From positions 3,531,001 to 3,595,000 of the forward strand of contig OZ026562.1 in assembly GCA_964020155.1 (NCBI GenBank): a DNA stretch of 64,000 nt, written 5' to 3'. The notes beneath the pieces were generated by a model. It had not been told where the DNA came from, did not search any database, and saw nothing but the letters and a program-made list of their open reading frames with translations. The stretch is from Chondrilla cf. caribensis (taxonomy: Eukaryota > Porifera > Demospongiae > Chondrillida > Chondrillidae). The translations under genes were made by a program, and so were the position numbers. The stretch's first letter is position 1. Every line of letters begins with the position of its first letter. Positions 36,601 to 51,600 of the stretch are shown piece by piece.

Positions 36601-39600
36601 TTGGGAGGCACCAATGGATAAAGGAGGACTACCAATAATGAGCTACCAACTAAGATACAGAGAGGATCCAAGAGGAGAGTTTACTAATGTGACAGTGAAC
36701 TCTACAATGACTACTCTCATCAATTTGTTACCAAAAACTACATACAAGGTACAAATTAGAGCCAACAATTCCATCATCAGTAGTAATAATGCTACTATTA
36801 CCAACAACACCAAAACAAGAAGTGAGCACGGATACACACAGCATCTATATTCCTTATAAGGCCTGTGCATCAATAGTTAAATGTATACCATTATAATGAA
36901 TGTTATCATGATGCTAGCAAATACCTTCATTTTAAGCCCCCACAATGATGATAATGATACATAGTAACGATAAAATTAATGAATGAAGCTTTGTATGTGT
37001 TAAGCAATATAGAAATCAATTCTGTTCACTTTGATCTAGAAAAAATAAATAATATTCACATTGTAAATGATGAGGGTAATGTTCTCATGATAACATTTAA
37101 TTCGTTATCATTATCCCAATAATGAAAGTGGAGAATGATAATAATGATAATCCTGCTTATCATATACGTAGGCCTATTAAAAAACCACATATCAACATAT
37201 TGCTCAGTGATCTCTTTCAACAACATATTACAGTACAGTGCAAAAAAGGTAACACCAACCAATAACTGCTAAAAGTTCCCGCTTTCTGAGAATCGTTAAC
37301 AGATGGAATTTAACAATTCTCGGATAACCATTAACATTTTTCCGATAAGTGTTGATTTCTATAGGTTAAGAATCGTCGTTAAGAGAGCTTAACTGAGACA
37401 CAAGCTATTTGGAATGATTTCTCATATGGTATCCAGGGATCTGGTAGACCATCCAAGCCTCACGCAGAAATGATTAAGATAATTGAGGAGAAGATGGAAG
37501 AGGACAGTGGAACTAGTGCTACGTAGATGTTCAAACTCTTGGAGGATAAAGGCTACAACATATCGAGGACGGCTGCCATCAGAGCCAAAAAGGCTTTAGG
37601 CTAGAACTTCCATGGAAGTCAGTATATTCTGCCAAATGTTACAAATTAAAAGCTTATGTTTCCTGTAAAAATAAATAGCGGATATCTGTTAATGCTTATC
37701 CGTTAACCGAAACACGCTAAACAAAATTATCCTTATATTTTTGCACTGTACCATATATACGTATGTATATACTGCAGATACGTCAGTTCTTGTAATGGCA
37801 ATGGACACATCTCAAACAACAATAAACATCTCTCGGACAACAGATACGAAATACATTTGTTGGGTTGACAACACCAGCTACACACTGAATAAATCGAGCA
37901 TAGAAGTGGATGGATTAACACCCGACACAGTGTACTCTATTGGATGTGTGGAAGTGGATGAAGATGGAGACTATCTGTGTACAGAGTATAACACCACTGT
38001 AGTGACAGGTAAAAATATTAATGTATAAATTTAATTTGTTCTCTGTTCTTCTCGTGCATATCAGCTAGGTGTATTGCATTACATGCAATGTTTATAATCA
38101 GAGTCGTTGCAAGTTAGTGGCAAAACGTAGACACAATTTAGGCATTATGCAAATTGTAAATGATGATAGAAAAATGTTACAACAATAAATACTGTCACAA
38201 GGTTTGTACTCAACATAATACTTTAGACCCTCACATCCAAATCCTAATTATTCAACATCTCTGCTTTTAGTAGCCCACCATTTGTCAATGGATATAAATT
38301 ATCATTTTGAAAATGACCACAGCATTTCCTACTGAGAAAATGCATCATTACATCACTTGGAATTAGTACATCTATGTAAGATTTTACATATTCCAGCATT
38401 ACAGACTAAATTGAGTTACTGAAACATGGGATCGGAAAGTTAGCAGGCCAAGAATTAAGCATGGATAACATTGCTAACTATCCAATCCACATACGATTAT
38501 AATGTAATATGTGAAAATACAACTGTTGCAGCCTTCTGTGTACATGTACTTGATATTTTGTTCAGTTACATATGGTTACAGCTAATATGAGATTACATAT
38601 ATTGCTCTTAACTCAACTTCAAGTAAATTTTAATCCAATGATGAGGTCCTTCTCATAACTACTATACCATACATCAAATATTGCAAAAAATTTAATATTA
38701 ATCATCCATCTCAGGACTACCTCAAGTGACTGATCTGAAAGTGCTACAATCAACAGCAGTGAACAACACACACTTCAATCAAAGTATAGGTTGGAATAAA
38801 GTGACAAGTGACAACCAGAACATCTCCCACTACATAATAAAGTATGGACTGTCATCAGATGTGAACAGCTATGACAGTGAAGGTGTGAGCAGTACAACAT
38901 CCACCACTAACTCAACAACTCTCACACTACCACTACCAACATCACCTACCACATACAATGTGTGGGTGGTAGCAGTTAGTTATAGCACAGGAACTGGGAA
39001 GTACAGTGAAGTGCTCAAGATAAACTACACAGGTAATGTGTTCAGTATTCATGCATATACCGTATTTGTCCGAATAGAAGCCCGGGGCATCTATTTTCTT
39101 CCAGAGAGTGTTGACCCAGCCTCTATTCGAGCCTGGCTTTTATTTGAACCAGGCATTTATTAACTGTAAGGCTATTTTTATGCCATATAGAGCGTTATCT
39201 ATACCATAATATAAAATGTGAGCAAAATGGCCGCAGCAAGTTGAAGTTCGTGGGACACAGTTGAGAAAAAAGCATCGTTAGAGGACACCACATGTACAAG
39301 GCTATCTGGATTCCAGTCATCAGAGAAGAACTATCTCTCTAACTATGATATATCGGTGTTAACTCGAGACCCGGCCTCTATTCATGAAACACTACGTTCA
39401 GACCCGGCTTCTATTCTGACAAATACAGTACTCTGACTTACAAATTCTGAAGTCACTTGCGATGGTTACACCCACTAAACTGATTCAATACATCTTTGGA
39501 CATATTTCTATCCATGAACAGCTTACCTTACAAGTATGTACATTCTTCTCAATTACGCAGCACCCAGGAGGCCAATGAACCTCACTGTGCTCAGCAAAAC

Positions 39601-42600
39601 TTGTAATCAACTAATCCTGACTTGGAGAGCACCAAGGAATACCGGAGGACTACCAATAATCAACTACAAAATAAGATACAGAAAGCTTCCAGGGAGAGTG
39701 TTCCCCCCAGTAACCTCTACAAAGGCAATGGTTACACTAGACAATCTGTTACCAGAGACTAAATATGAGATAAGAGTTAGAGCTAACAATTCTATAATCA
39801 GTGATACTAATACCAAAATTATGAACAAAACTACAGAAAGGACACAGGGTGAGTTTAAATAAACACTGCACTTGTATAGCACAGAGTATTAGAGCTAGTT
39901 GTTTTGTTCTTTATAAATACTATACACACAAATGTAGGTGTACCAAATGAGATAATGGTAAATGTTACATCTCATTCAACCATAAATGTATCACGGACAA
40001 TGGATAAGAAATACATCTGTTGGGTTAACGACACAACAAACAATTACACACTGGATACATCAAGTATAAAAGTGGGTGGATTGACACCCGATACAGTGTA
40101 CTCTATTGGTTGTGTGGAAGTGGATGAAGATGGAGACTATCAGTGTACAGAGTATAACACCACTGTAGTGACAGGTGAGAATTTATTGGTATACACACAC
40201 AGTGTTAGTAATAAGGTAGCAAAAGTGGTTGGACAAATGTCCGAGCACTTTGAATTTGGGTTGGACATATTCAATCTGGGTCAGACATTGTTTGTATGGA
40301 TCTTCATGCCACATAATGCAATGTAAAATTCACTGTAAAACTATCACTTCATACATTATTAGTCAAAAATTCACTATAAAAATCTCCTTATCCAATGTAT
40401 ACACTGTGTTGTTATAGTGGGGTCTCTTGTGACGTCATTACGCATATTTCAAAATGGCCAATTTTCGGCAATTTTGTAGACAAAAACTGCAAATTTCACT
40501 CGTTTGAAATAAGAACGGCGATTTTTAACAATACCACGGGTGTTTAATTACTAAACAAAGTGATTTAAGACCATCTTTCATGGCAGTGGCCCTTTAATTG
40601 TGCTCGGCCAAATGTCCGATCCCAGCATTTTTGGATCGGACAAATGGCCAAAACGGTTGGATAATGTCCGAAGTCCGACCGTTATTTCCAACACTGCACA
40701 CATACATAAGTGCATATATTGTGCTTATACATATACATCCATGTGTATACAATCTCACACAATGTGCAATGTTAACTTTACGCATAGAAATTCAAAATGA
40801 CCACATAGGTATTACTTGTTACTGTTCATTTCATCTGACCAAGAAATGTCACATAAATTGTTACTTATATTTGCAAACATGTAATAGACAATGTAACCAA
40901 TAATAACCAATTTAACCACTGATTTAGAATAGAAATGTTACAAAGCAAGGGCAATCTAAGGAACAATTTCTGGATTGCTTCTGCCAGAATCACATCAAAT
41001 ATATGTTACATTATGTTACCTGCTACCTAGCACTTTCTTAACAATTTCAAGGCACAACCAACTTGAAGTAATTTTATCATTACTGACCTTCTCACCTCAT
41101 GCCTTTGGTCAAGCTATTCCAACACTTAATACATCTGGACAGTAAACACCAATATCGGGGTATAACTACTACACGCATGCTCATTGAGATGATGATATTA
41201 TGCTTACATATCCTAAATAACATGTATATAATACAGCACAGATTCACAGTAAACACTGAAATTGGGATAAAACTACTAATGGTATGATAATTAAAATGTT
41301 GGTATCATGTTTACATATTATTCTCAATAACATATGTGCAATACAGCATCTGGTGCAGTGGACAACTTGACTGTAGTTGGATTAGGTAGAGTTGATGGTG
41401 ACCAGATCCACCAGTCCATATCATGGAGGAGACCACCTCATCACACTAGTCAACTCCACTACATTGTCAAATATGGACCATCAAGTGTAGTGGACAGACC
41501 TACACATCCCTCAGTCAACACTACCACCTCCAGCAACACAACAGTGATACTCACACTTCCCATACCAACTACTCCAGTAGTCTACAATGTATGGGTGGCT
41601 GCTGTATTCGATGTCGGACAGGGAGAGTACAGGATGATTAACTTCACTTACACAAGTAAGCATGATGATTACAAAAGAATCTCATTATGATAATGATATG
41701 TGCCTACTATACAATACCTCACTACAGAGCCCAGTCCTCCAGATAACATTACAGTCATCAACAAAACTTGTAACAGTCTATCTGTTCAGTGGTCACCTCC
41801 ATCTGACACAGGAGGACTAGCAATCATAGGGTATAGGGTGAATGTGGTTGAGAATCCATTTGCTACAAATACCTCTATGACCAGAACTGATATCACAAAC
41901 CTGTCTCCTGGCACTACATATCAAGTGAAAGTGGAAACAATAACAGTTTTCATATCAAATCTTAAATCAATTAATATTACAACACACATTCGCAGTAAGT
42001 ATGAATCTTATCAGTGCCAACGTATGTTCACAAATTTTTACCACATAATATACATATGCTTCAATTACAGATGAATTAGAAGTTTACTTACGTCCCTTCT
42101 CCTCTACTGGACTAAACCTGATGATAACTCCTCCACACAACAAGGATAGTGTCAACTACACTTGTACACTATCACCAGGGAACAAGACCATAGTGACCTC
42201 AATTGGGGATGTTACACTAACTGACCTCTCACCAAACACTACATACAGTGTGAGGTGTTTGGTATATGAAAATGGAGAGGATCTGTGTTATGAGGGAATA
42301 GGGAATGGAAGGACGTTCCCCAGCAGTGAGTACAATCTACAATAAAAGTGTATCCGACCATACATAAAACTCCATTCATCAATGAGCAAATTGCTCACTC
42401 ACATATTTTGCATCTACAAAGTTTATATGTGATTATCATTTAGTTGATCACTAAATAGAGACAAAATTAATAACGTAGATTGCCAACTAGGAGATAGACA
42501 AGTGTTCAATTCTGTAACTATTTAATCAAAATTGTAAGCTAATATTGGAAATGTATTATATAAATAGCTTCATAATAATAAATATTTATAATTTAAAATG

Positions 42601-45600
42601 TTATGTGTAAAATCAATAATGGAGGACTAGTGTAATCCATATTATTATGGATATCCTTTTTATAGTACCTGAGGAAGAGCCTAGTAATGTAACAGTGACA
42701 AAGACAGAGTCTAATCAGTTCACAGTGAGGTGGGGTCCACCAAGGGGCTATGAATACAATCAAGACATTCGAGGGTACAATGTGAAGTACTGGAGAGCTA
42801 CTGGGAGTGAGGATGATGCGACAACAAATAATGTCACTAATACAACATACACAGCCACTGGACTTGATACAAATACAGTGTACACGTTCGGAGTAGCAGC
42901 TTATACAGAGAAAGGAATTGGTGTTTACAGTGAACCAGTCAACATATCAACTATTCCAACAGGTAAGTGCAGTACATTAATAAAATATATCAAGCAAAAC
43001 GAATCAGGTAGTAGAGATATACAGTTTAAAACTTAATTACACATACGTATGTACAAAAAAGCCGTATACCACAGTTCACATTCTGTAATCCATATAACAG
43101 GAATTATGGGCAGAAGGTATATTTGGTGAAATTTAGGTTGGACATTAGACAGTAGTTATAATCATATTCATTGCCAATTCCCCACCTACATCAACATTCA
43201 CACACAAAATAAAAAATGGAGGTTACAATCAACAGCTGTGTACTAGAACAAATTTCCCCCATGAATTGATTGCCTAATATCATAAAAGAACAATGGTGTA
43301 CCATTTTGGATGCACAATGTCATTAGTGAAATACAGTAATAATGCATAGGTTTGCCTTTGTACAGTGGAGAACATCTCTGTTAGTGAGCTAACGAACACA
43401 ACAGCTGAGGTGAAGTGGGCAGCACCCTCTGGTGATTACCAGGTTTGGTTGGAGTTGTCAGTAGATGATGACTTCCAGTATGGGAATAGGACATTTGGAG
43501 AAGTTAACGTGACAAACACAACACAGCACCAACTCTATGGGCTGGATCCATACAGGAGCTACACCATAGAGATGTACCTAGTTGGAGAGCTTGGAGACGG
43601 GTCTGAAGAAAAGAAACCATTCAGGACATTAGGCTCAGGTATTTTGACTTGCAGAGATCTATAATAAATGACGAAACCATTGTGAATGTTTATCACTTAC
43701 ACAGACCCCACAGAGGCACCTTACAATACATCAGTACAAACTGACAAGAGAGAAGCAACACTTCAGTGGAGGATTCCCACTGTTTCCGGTAGAAATGGCA
43801 TCATCACCAGTTATGAGATACACTGGAGGAGTGCTAACACACAGACATCACCTATTACCCACAATGTGAGTCAACCAAACTTCACACATCCTGAACAGAT
43901 ATCAAGGACAATACAAGACCTAGCTCCATACACAACCTACACATGGAGAGTAGCTGCTGTAAACGTCAATGGAACAGGACCGTTTAGTGCATGGGACAAC
44001 TTCAGAACAGAAGAAGATGGTAAGAGTGACAATCATACTACACATTACAATGTTGACTGTTGAATAAGTCGCTAAAAATTAATTATAATAATGTGGCCAT
44101 TTGTCATGCATTATAGTAGGATATACATATTTTTCAGTATATTATGTAGTAGTTATACCCCATAGGCACATTCATTTACGCGGGCTGGTAGGCCTATCAA
44201 TCGAGGTTTTCAACGAAGAGCAGCAAGAAGGCCTAATGACACTGCAGCAATCATCGTTCGTTTGGTAAATTTCATCCTCAGGCTCGTTTCAGCAAGTATC
44301 CTCTTTCGTTCGGTAAAGTTAATACTCCTAGGCTCGTTGTTTTGGCAAGTTTCCTATTTTGTTCGTTCGTTCCTTCAGAATCTGTAGATATTCTAAGGCT
44401 CGTTGTTTTGGCAAGTTTCCTATTTCGTTCTTCGTTCCTTCTGTAGATATTCTAAGGCTCTTGGTTTCGGCAAGTTTCCTCATTCGTTCAGTAAATATAT
44501 TCCAAGGTTCATGGGTTTGGCAAGTTTCCCTTGAAAATATTCTGAGGCTTTTGGGTTCGGCAAGCTTCCTCGTTTGCTCGATAAATATTCCGAGGTTCGT
44601 GGGTTCGGCGAGTTTCGTCGTTCGCTCAGTAACTAGCCGAAGCTTGTTAGATTAAATAATGCCACTTACAAAAACTGGGGTACACCACAAATGTACCCCA
44701 GTACATTGCGAATGTACTCCTGTTGGCACTTTTGTAGTTGATTGAAAACGCCCACGCATCGGGGTACATACATACATGCTGTACATACAGAATAATACTT
44801 TGACAACAGGTCAGTTGGAGGCAGGGTCCATTTGATTTGGTTTTCTGCACAAGCAGTCCTCCCAGGCTATTAGATACATACATATCTAATAATCCGAAAG
44901 GATAAGTTGAGGATATCAGATACACCTTATTAGAGATCAAAAGCTGGGTCCTGACATCACACCTCTGCACCACATCAACAGTCTCCCCATTTATCGGATA
45001 ATGATTGGAATACCCCCACCCCCATCCAAACCCTGCTTGTATATGCAATGATATAAATTAAAATGACTTCATCTTCCTATATATTAGTACCTGAATTGGT
45101 CGAAGATCTAACAGTAATCAACAGAATCAATTCCACCATCACAGTGGAGTGGAAACCACCCTCCACACCAAATGGTGTAATAACATCATATCAAGTGTGT
45201 TCCTGGATACTAGACAGAGACAAGTGCAGTCAGCAAAGTAACACCACTGAGACTGAAGAGACTATAAGGGAGCTAGGTAAGTGTACATACATAATTTTGT
45301 ACTTGGACATACGTATAATATATGTATTCATGTACTTATGTGCATGAGACAATGTACATACAGTATGACAAATACTATGTACATATGTAATGTTGTGATG
45401 AATGGCTGCCTCAAATAGTTCCATCCACTTGAAACCTTGGAATTTCATTCCAATGATAACATGGGCATTTTCTACACTAGATATTTACGTACATATGTAG
45501 TTGATTAGCGAATGAAAATAAGTTTAAGATAGGTTAAAAATAACTTTGTGCATACATTTGTATGTACCACGGCCATCAGAATATGCAGGTGTGGCTGGTA

Positions 45601-48600
45601 GGGCTGTGGTTACAATCAGACAAAACAAGGATATTACAGTTATAAAATAGGGACATAAAGGACACTGACCTTGTTACAGCCACTTGAAAGTACTTCAGAA
45701 TTACATGGCAGACCTAAACGGCATGCAGTGACCAGGTGACATTTTGTACTACTATACATACTACAAAATGTCACCTCCACAAAATGCCTGAAATTGAGTA
45801 TGAAATGGCTGTATATCATTAAAATGCCCCCAACAGCATGCTATACACCTCCTAGATAGCAATACATAAGTGCAGGTGCTAAAGCTGAAGTACATACTTT
45901 GGATATGACATACGTAAGAGGATCTCTCGTATTCAGTAACAAAATATACAATGCTTGGGTTAAAGAATAAATTACAGAAATAAAGCAGTTCATAATATGT
46001 ATACCAAATGGAAATGTTTTTACTATTTGCAAAAAGAAAATTAACGACTTTGAATTTGGAGGTGTATCATCAGATTGTATCATTATGTAGAACCTGGAGT
46101 TCCCTACAGAGTCAGTGTCACTGCTTACACATCAGCTGGTCCTGGTCCAGAGAATACACTCAATGAGACCATCTTCACTAAAGAACTACCTCCTGAACAA
46201 ACAGTCACTAATATAACAATAAAATGGATGAATGCTACAACTGTGAATATCTCTTGGATACCTCTGGGAATACATCAAGCTAGGGGATTCCCCTTGTACA
46301 CGGTCATCATATCCAGTGAAGGCACTCCACTCAAAAATAGAACCACAAATGACTCCAGTGTTGTCATTGGAGAATTAAATAACAACAGGGTCTATACAGT
46401 TAATGTCCAGCCATTAACAGGAGGAGGCCCAGGAGAATGGAGTGAGCCAGGTGAGCTAGGACAATCATACAATATGTACATAATCCCTCACTGAAACACC
46501 CTTGCTTCATAATAACCAGCACAGATTTATACATATCATTTTTGCACACATGTAATAGCTAAAGTACCTCTCCGAAGCCCGAGGTGTCAATTAGGCAAAG
46601 GTGTCTGTATATCAGCTACAGCTTCTTGAGAGGTACTTTAGTTATTATGTGGTATGTTGTAAGTGTCAATCAGTTGCTATTAATTTTGAAAGCACACCTT
46701 TGGCTGAGCAATGATCAGTAGATGTGTGAATAGGAGATAACCAATTATCCACAATGCAACATCGAATGAAGTGTGTGTACATCAGGAAAGTGTGCACACA
46801 TCACGAATGTGTGCACTGCTTTTCCTTTGAAGTCGCCCACGCAACATATCACATGAAGTACATATGTACGCATAAGCACATATGTATGGTATAGTAAGCA
46901 GTACAGAGCATACAATGTAACATTACAGCAATGCCATGTCCACATATCTGCGGCTCTGCAGAGATCTTTGGAACACAGCCAACTTTCACATCTGTACCAA
47001 ATAGCTACACAACAGCAGGAGCAGCTACAGCCGCTCTACTACTTGCACTGGGCTTCATAATTATCCTAATGGCAGCCATGTGAGTGATCAATATGTATGT
47101 ACATACCTAGGTATAAAACACTGTATGTATGTACATGTTATGCACATATTATGTTGGTACATCTGTCCACATTTAGAGTGCACAGAATGAAAAGAACGAG
47201 AAGTTACAGTACCAAGACTGAGGACATTCCTCTCGAGTTCCACGGCGTGCAAGAAGTGAATGTACAGGCAGACGAACAAGGAATCCAGAGGAAACCGTCC
47301 ATACCAAGGGGACAATTCTGTGAGCATGTCAAAAGACTACATCAGAAGAAGAACAAAGATTTCATACTTGAGTTTTCAGTAAGACAAATACTGCTAATAA
47401 TGCCTCATCCATAAACAATAATTGCTGTCATCTAAAGCATTTAATAAGATAAAATAAATCCCATAAACATTTGATTTTCTGTGAAAACCAAGAGAGGTTG
47501 AAATGTGATCACACTGTGAGCTCTATTCTGAGTATCACTGGATCAATGCTTGTCAAACAAGTACACAAGTGAAACAAATAATTGCTCAATAACAAAGTAT
47601 CCGTTACTTATTTACATACACATTAGGCATTTTTGGTAAATTTGAACTGCTTAGAAGCCCAAAACCTATCCAAATGTTACAATGCATTGTTGACTTGCTC
47701 AAAATCAGCAAGACTTACAACTCGTGTCAGACGGAGTATGTACAGGTAATGTTGAATTACTTCACCCTATTCCCACAGAGCATCACTCAACATCCCAATT
47801 TCACATACACAGCTGCTGAGAACAACACCCCAAGGAACAGATACATCAATATATACTCTTGTGAGTGTACAATACATTACAACAACATGCTACATTTGTA
47901 AATGTATCATAATTACACTTATATATACACATGTATAATATATGCCTGTATAAGTACGTACGTTTATGCATATATGTTCCTGATACTTACGTTTGATTAA
48001 ATACAAACTATAATGAGTACATACACACAACCAAACATATAGAAGCATATACGTACTTGGACATGTAATCTATTACAGATGATCATTCGAGGGTGATTTT
48101 GATCAATCCTGATGGAAGCGACTACATTAATGCATCCTATATTGATGTGAGTTCACGGATGTGTATAATAAAGGATGTTTACACATACGTACATGGATGC
48201 ATAATACGACAATGCTCGTGATTATATGGATGTGCATACAAGAATGTTTGTACACGATGAAATACAATATACGTACTACGTATATGGTGCTACTTGTGCG
48301 CTTGCACTCAATTTAGTGTACTACATATGTACTTGTATGTATGCAGGGATACACCAGACCCAAGGCCTACATCGCTTGTCAAGGTCAGTCCAACAATGAG
48401 ACACCAAGATATGAGCATTTCAATGTACATACTGTACACACACGTTCTGTATGTACCTTGTAAAAACCTTTACATACATATGTATAATTGTTCATACGAT
48501 AGGCAATGAAGAAAATTAATCAGCTACACATTTTGCAAAAAATCTGTACAAAACATACATACATGGTACATACATAATAAGTACATAAGCAAGTACATAC

Positions 48601-51600
48601 GTACGCATGTACACAGGTGTATGCATATACGTATATGTACTGTATGTGCATATACAGGTGTATCTACGGCTTATAGGTTTTCACAATGATATGTCTTCCA
48701 ACAATGCATATGCTATCTATCCTCTTATTCACAGCACACAAGTATATACAAACAAATGTTCACTGGCATAGATGTATGGAGGGTTGGATAAATATGTAAT
48801 AAGCAGTATGAAACATATGCATATGTATCCCGATTGGTGATATTGTCACTTAAGATCAAAGGCACCGACTGGAGTACATTCGCGATGTACTGGGGTACAA
48901 CACTGACCTTATTAGTGATGTACCCCGGTTTTTAAGTGACTGGTATTAATTAATCAACAGCCATTGTTATGTACCCATTGTGTATTCTCGGCTGATCGTA
49001 CTCTTGGCTCGAGCCATTCTTCAACGTTCTCAACAGGGGTTAAAAAAGGTTGTTTCTCGGATTATCTATTAGAAGAAGCCATAACCGTTGCTTCGTTCGG
49101 TAAGTATTCTAAGCATCGTTGGTTAGGCAAGTTTCTTTGTTCATTCGGTAAATACTCTGAAACTCGTTGGTTCGATGAGTTTCTTGGTTCGCTCGGTAAA
49201 TATTCCAAGGCTCGTGGATTCGGCCATTTTCCTCGTTCGTTCGAAAAGCTGTCCTGAAGCTCGTTCGAAAAGCTGTCCTGAAGCTCGTTGGTTCGGGAAG
49301 TACGGGCGGCCAAGAAGCCATCTGAATTGGTTGATAGCCACCTCCAGCTCTTTGAGAAAATCATCTTTTTCGATGTCGTGAACGAAATCCATCTCTGCTA
49401 CTCGTAATCGTGCTATCGAACGGGATACATAATAGTTGTACCCCGCTTTTGGTCGGTACATGGGAATGTACTGAGCCGATATCAGTTAATTAACCTCAGG
49501 CTGCGCCCTCGGTTAATTAACTGATATCCGCTCAGTACATTTCCCATGTACCGACCAAAAGTGGGGTACAACTATTACATGTACATGTACGTACTGTATG
49601 TACGTATGTACTACTAATACTCCTGGTCTACATGTAGTACTGATCATGTACATACATACGTATGTACATGCCTATGTTATATTGTATGAAAAATTTGCAT
49701 ACGTACATACTGTATGTATGTACTATTAATAGACTTTATAATCCCGGTCTACATGTAGTACAGAGCAAACAACAATATACAGTACATGCATAATATGTAC
49801 ATATGTACATGTATCCCGATTGGTGATATTGTCACTTAAGATCAAAGGCACCGACTGGAGTACATTCGCGATGTACTGGGGTACAACACTGACCTTATTA
49901 GTGATGTACCCCGGTTTTTAAGTGACTGGTATTAATTAATCAACAGCCATTGTTATGTGCCCATTGTGTATTCTCGGCTGATCGTACTCTTGACTCGAGC
50001 CATTCTTCAACGTTCTCAACAGGGGTTGAAAAAGGTTGTTTCTCGGATTATCTATTAGAAGAAGCCATAACCGTTGCTTCGTTCGTTCGGTAAGTATTCT
50101 AAGCATCGTTGGTTAGGCAAGTTTCTTTGTTCGTTCGGTAAATACTCTGAAACTCGTTGGTTCGATGAGTTTCTTGGTTCGCTCGGTAAATATTCCAAGG
50201 CTCGTGGATTCGGCCATTTTCCTCGTTCGTTCGAAAAGCTGTCCTGAAGCTCGTTCGAAAAGCTGTCCTGAAGCTCGTTGGTTCGGGAAGTACGGGCGGC
50301 CAAGAAGCCATCTGAATTGGTTGATAGCCACCTCCAGCTCTTTGAGAAAATCATCTTTTTCGATGTCGTGAACGAAATCCATCTCTGCTACTCGTAATCG
50401 TGCTATCGAACGGGATACATGTAATAGTTGTACCCCACTTTTGGTCGGTACATGGGAAATGTACTGAGCGGATATCAGTTAATTAACTGATATCCGCTCA
50501 GTACATTTCCCATGTACCGACCAAAAGTGGGGTACAACTATTACATGTCTCCCTTATACTGCAGGTCCAATTACGAACACAATAGCAGACTTCTGGCAGA
50601 TGGTGTGGGAGCACAAGTCAACAGTCATAGTGATGTTAACTCACTTGAAAGAGGGAGACAGGGTGTGTTTGTGCTACAAATCTCAGTGTATGCATTTTGT
50701 TCACTCTGATGCTGTGTAAATATTCATAACATGAGACAAATATGATTTTATACATACATATGTAGGTATATACGTATGTATGTATTTGACAGGCAGCACA
50801 CTATATACATACACAAAATGCACATACATACATACATACATACATACACACTGTCACACCACCTGTATGTATGTGTACTCATGTGCATACATACAGTGCC
50901 TAGTCACATTGACTCTACTAGGTGTGCTATTCATAACACACATATCATGTACATATGTGATACAGCCCAAGTGTGTTCAGTATTGGAGTGAGGAGCTCAA
51001 CACTGCCTTTGAACCAGGAAGGGACCTGTCTGTTACGCTCACCAAAGAAGACACCATGTCGAGTTATGAAATTCGCTACTTCCAAGTCCGCAAGGTGAGC
51101 GATTCAAAGCAACCAAAAACATAAAGCATTATTATTATTGTTCACATATGTACATACATATGTACTGTACATATGTACTGTACATATAGGAGGTATGAAC
51201 AAACATCATTGAAACACGGTAGAATTTTGATAACTTTAGGATAAACTATAACCTCGATATGATGTTCATACAATTACATTTACCATTCCACAACTATTAC
51301 AATAGGTTGGTCAAAATTTATGATTGTATTCCAATCTTATTTCATTTAAATTACAGATAAACTAAATAACAATAGCATAAACAAATTATTGCACTAAAGG
51401 ATAAACACTTGTACATAAATTACACAAATGCACAGCAACACTTGCAAATACATAAATACTCATATAACAAACACCAGGAATTGATAGAAGGTGTCTCAGG
51501 ACTGGAGGTCTTAAATACCAGTTGAACTGTACATACATTTACACATACACATACATACGTACATATTATGTACATACAGTGCATACATATGTACGTATGT

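Larger units (their letters stand above)
48384..50564. other. Gene D intron filled by two tandem transposon copies
   Basis: A 2.2-kb intron inside D1. After about 440 bp of ACATACGTA-rich sequence it consists mainly of the two elements 48829-49575 and 49810-50548, separated by about 230 bp of similar microsatellite-like sequence. No PTP exon is missing, since YIACQ joins directly to GPITNTI. Confidence 0.75.

Noticed and set aside
49062..50382. Minus-strand ORFs as a host gene
   Set aside because: They lie fully inside two copies of a repeated element and consist mostly of its tandem units; kept only as an element-level observation.
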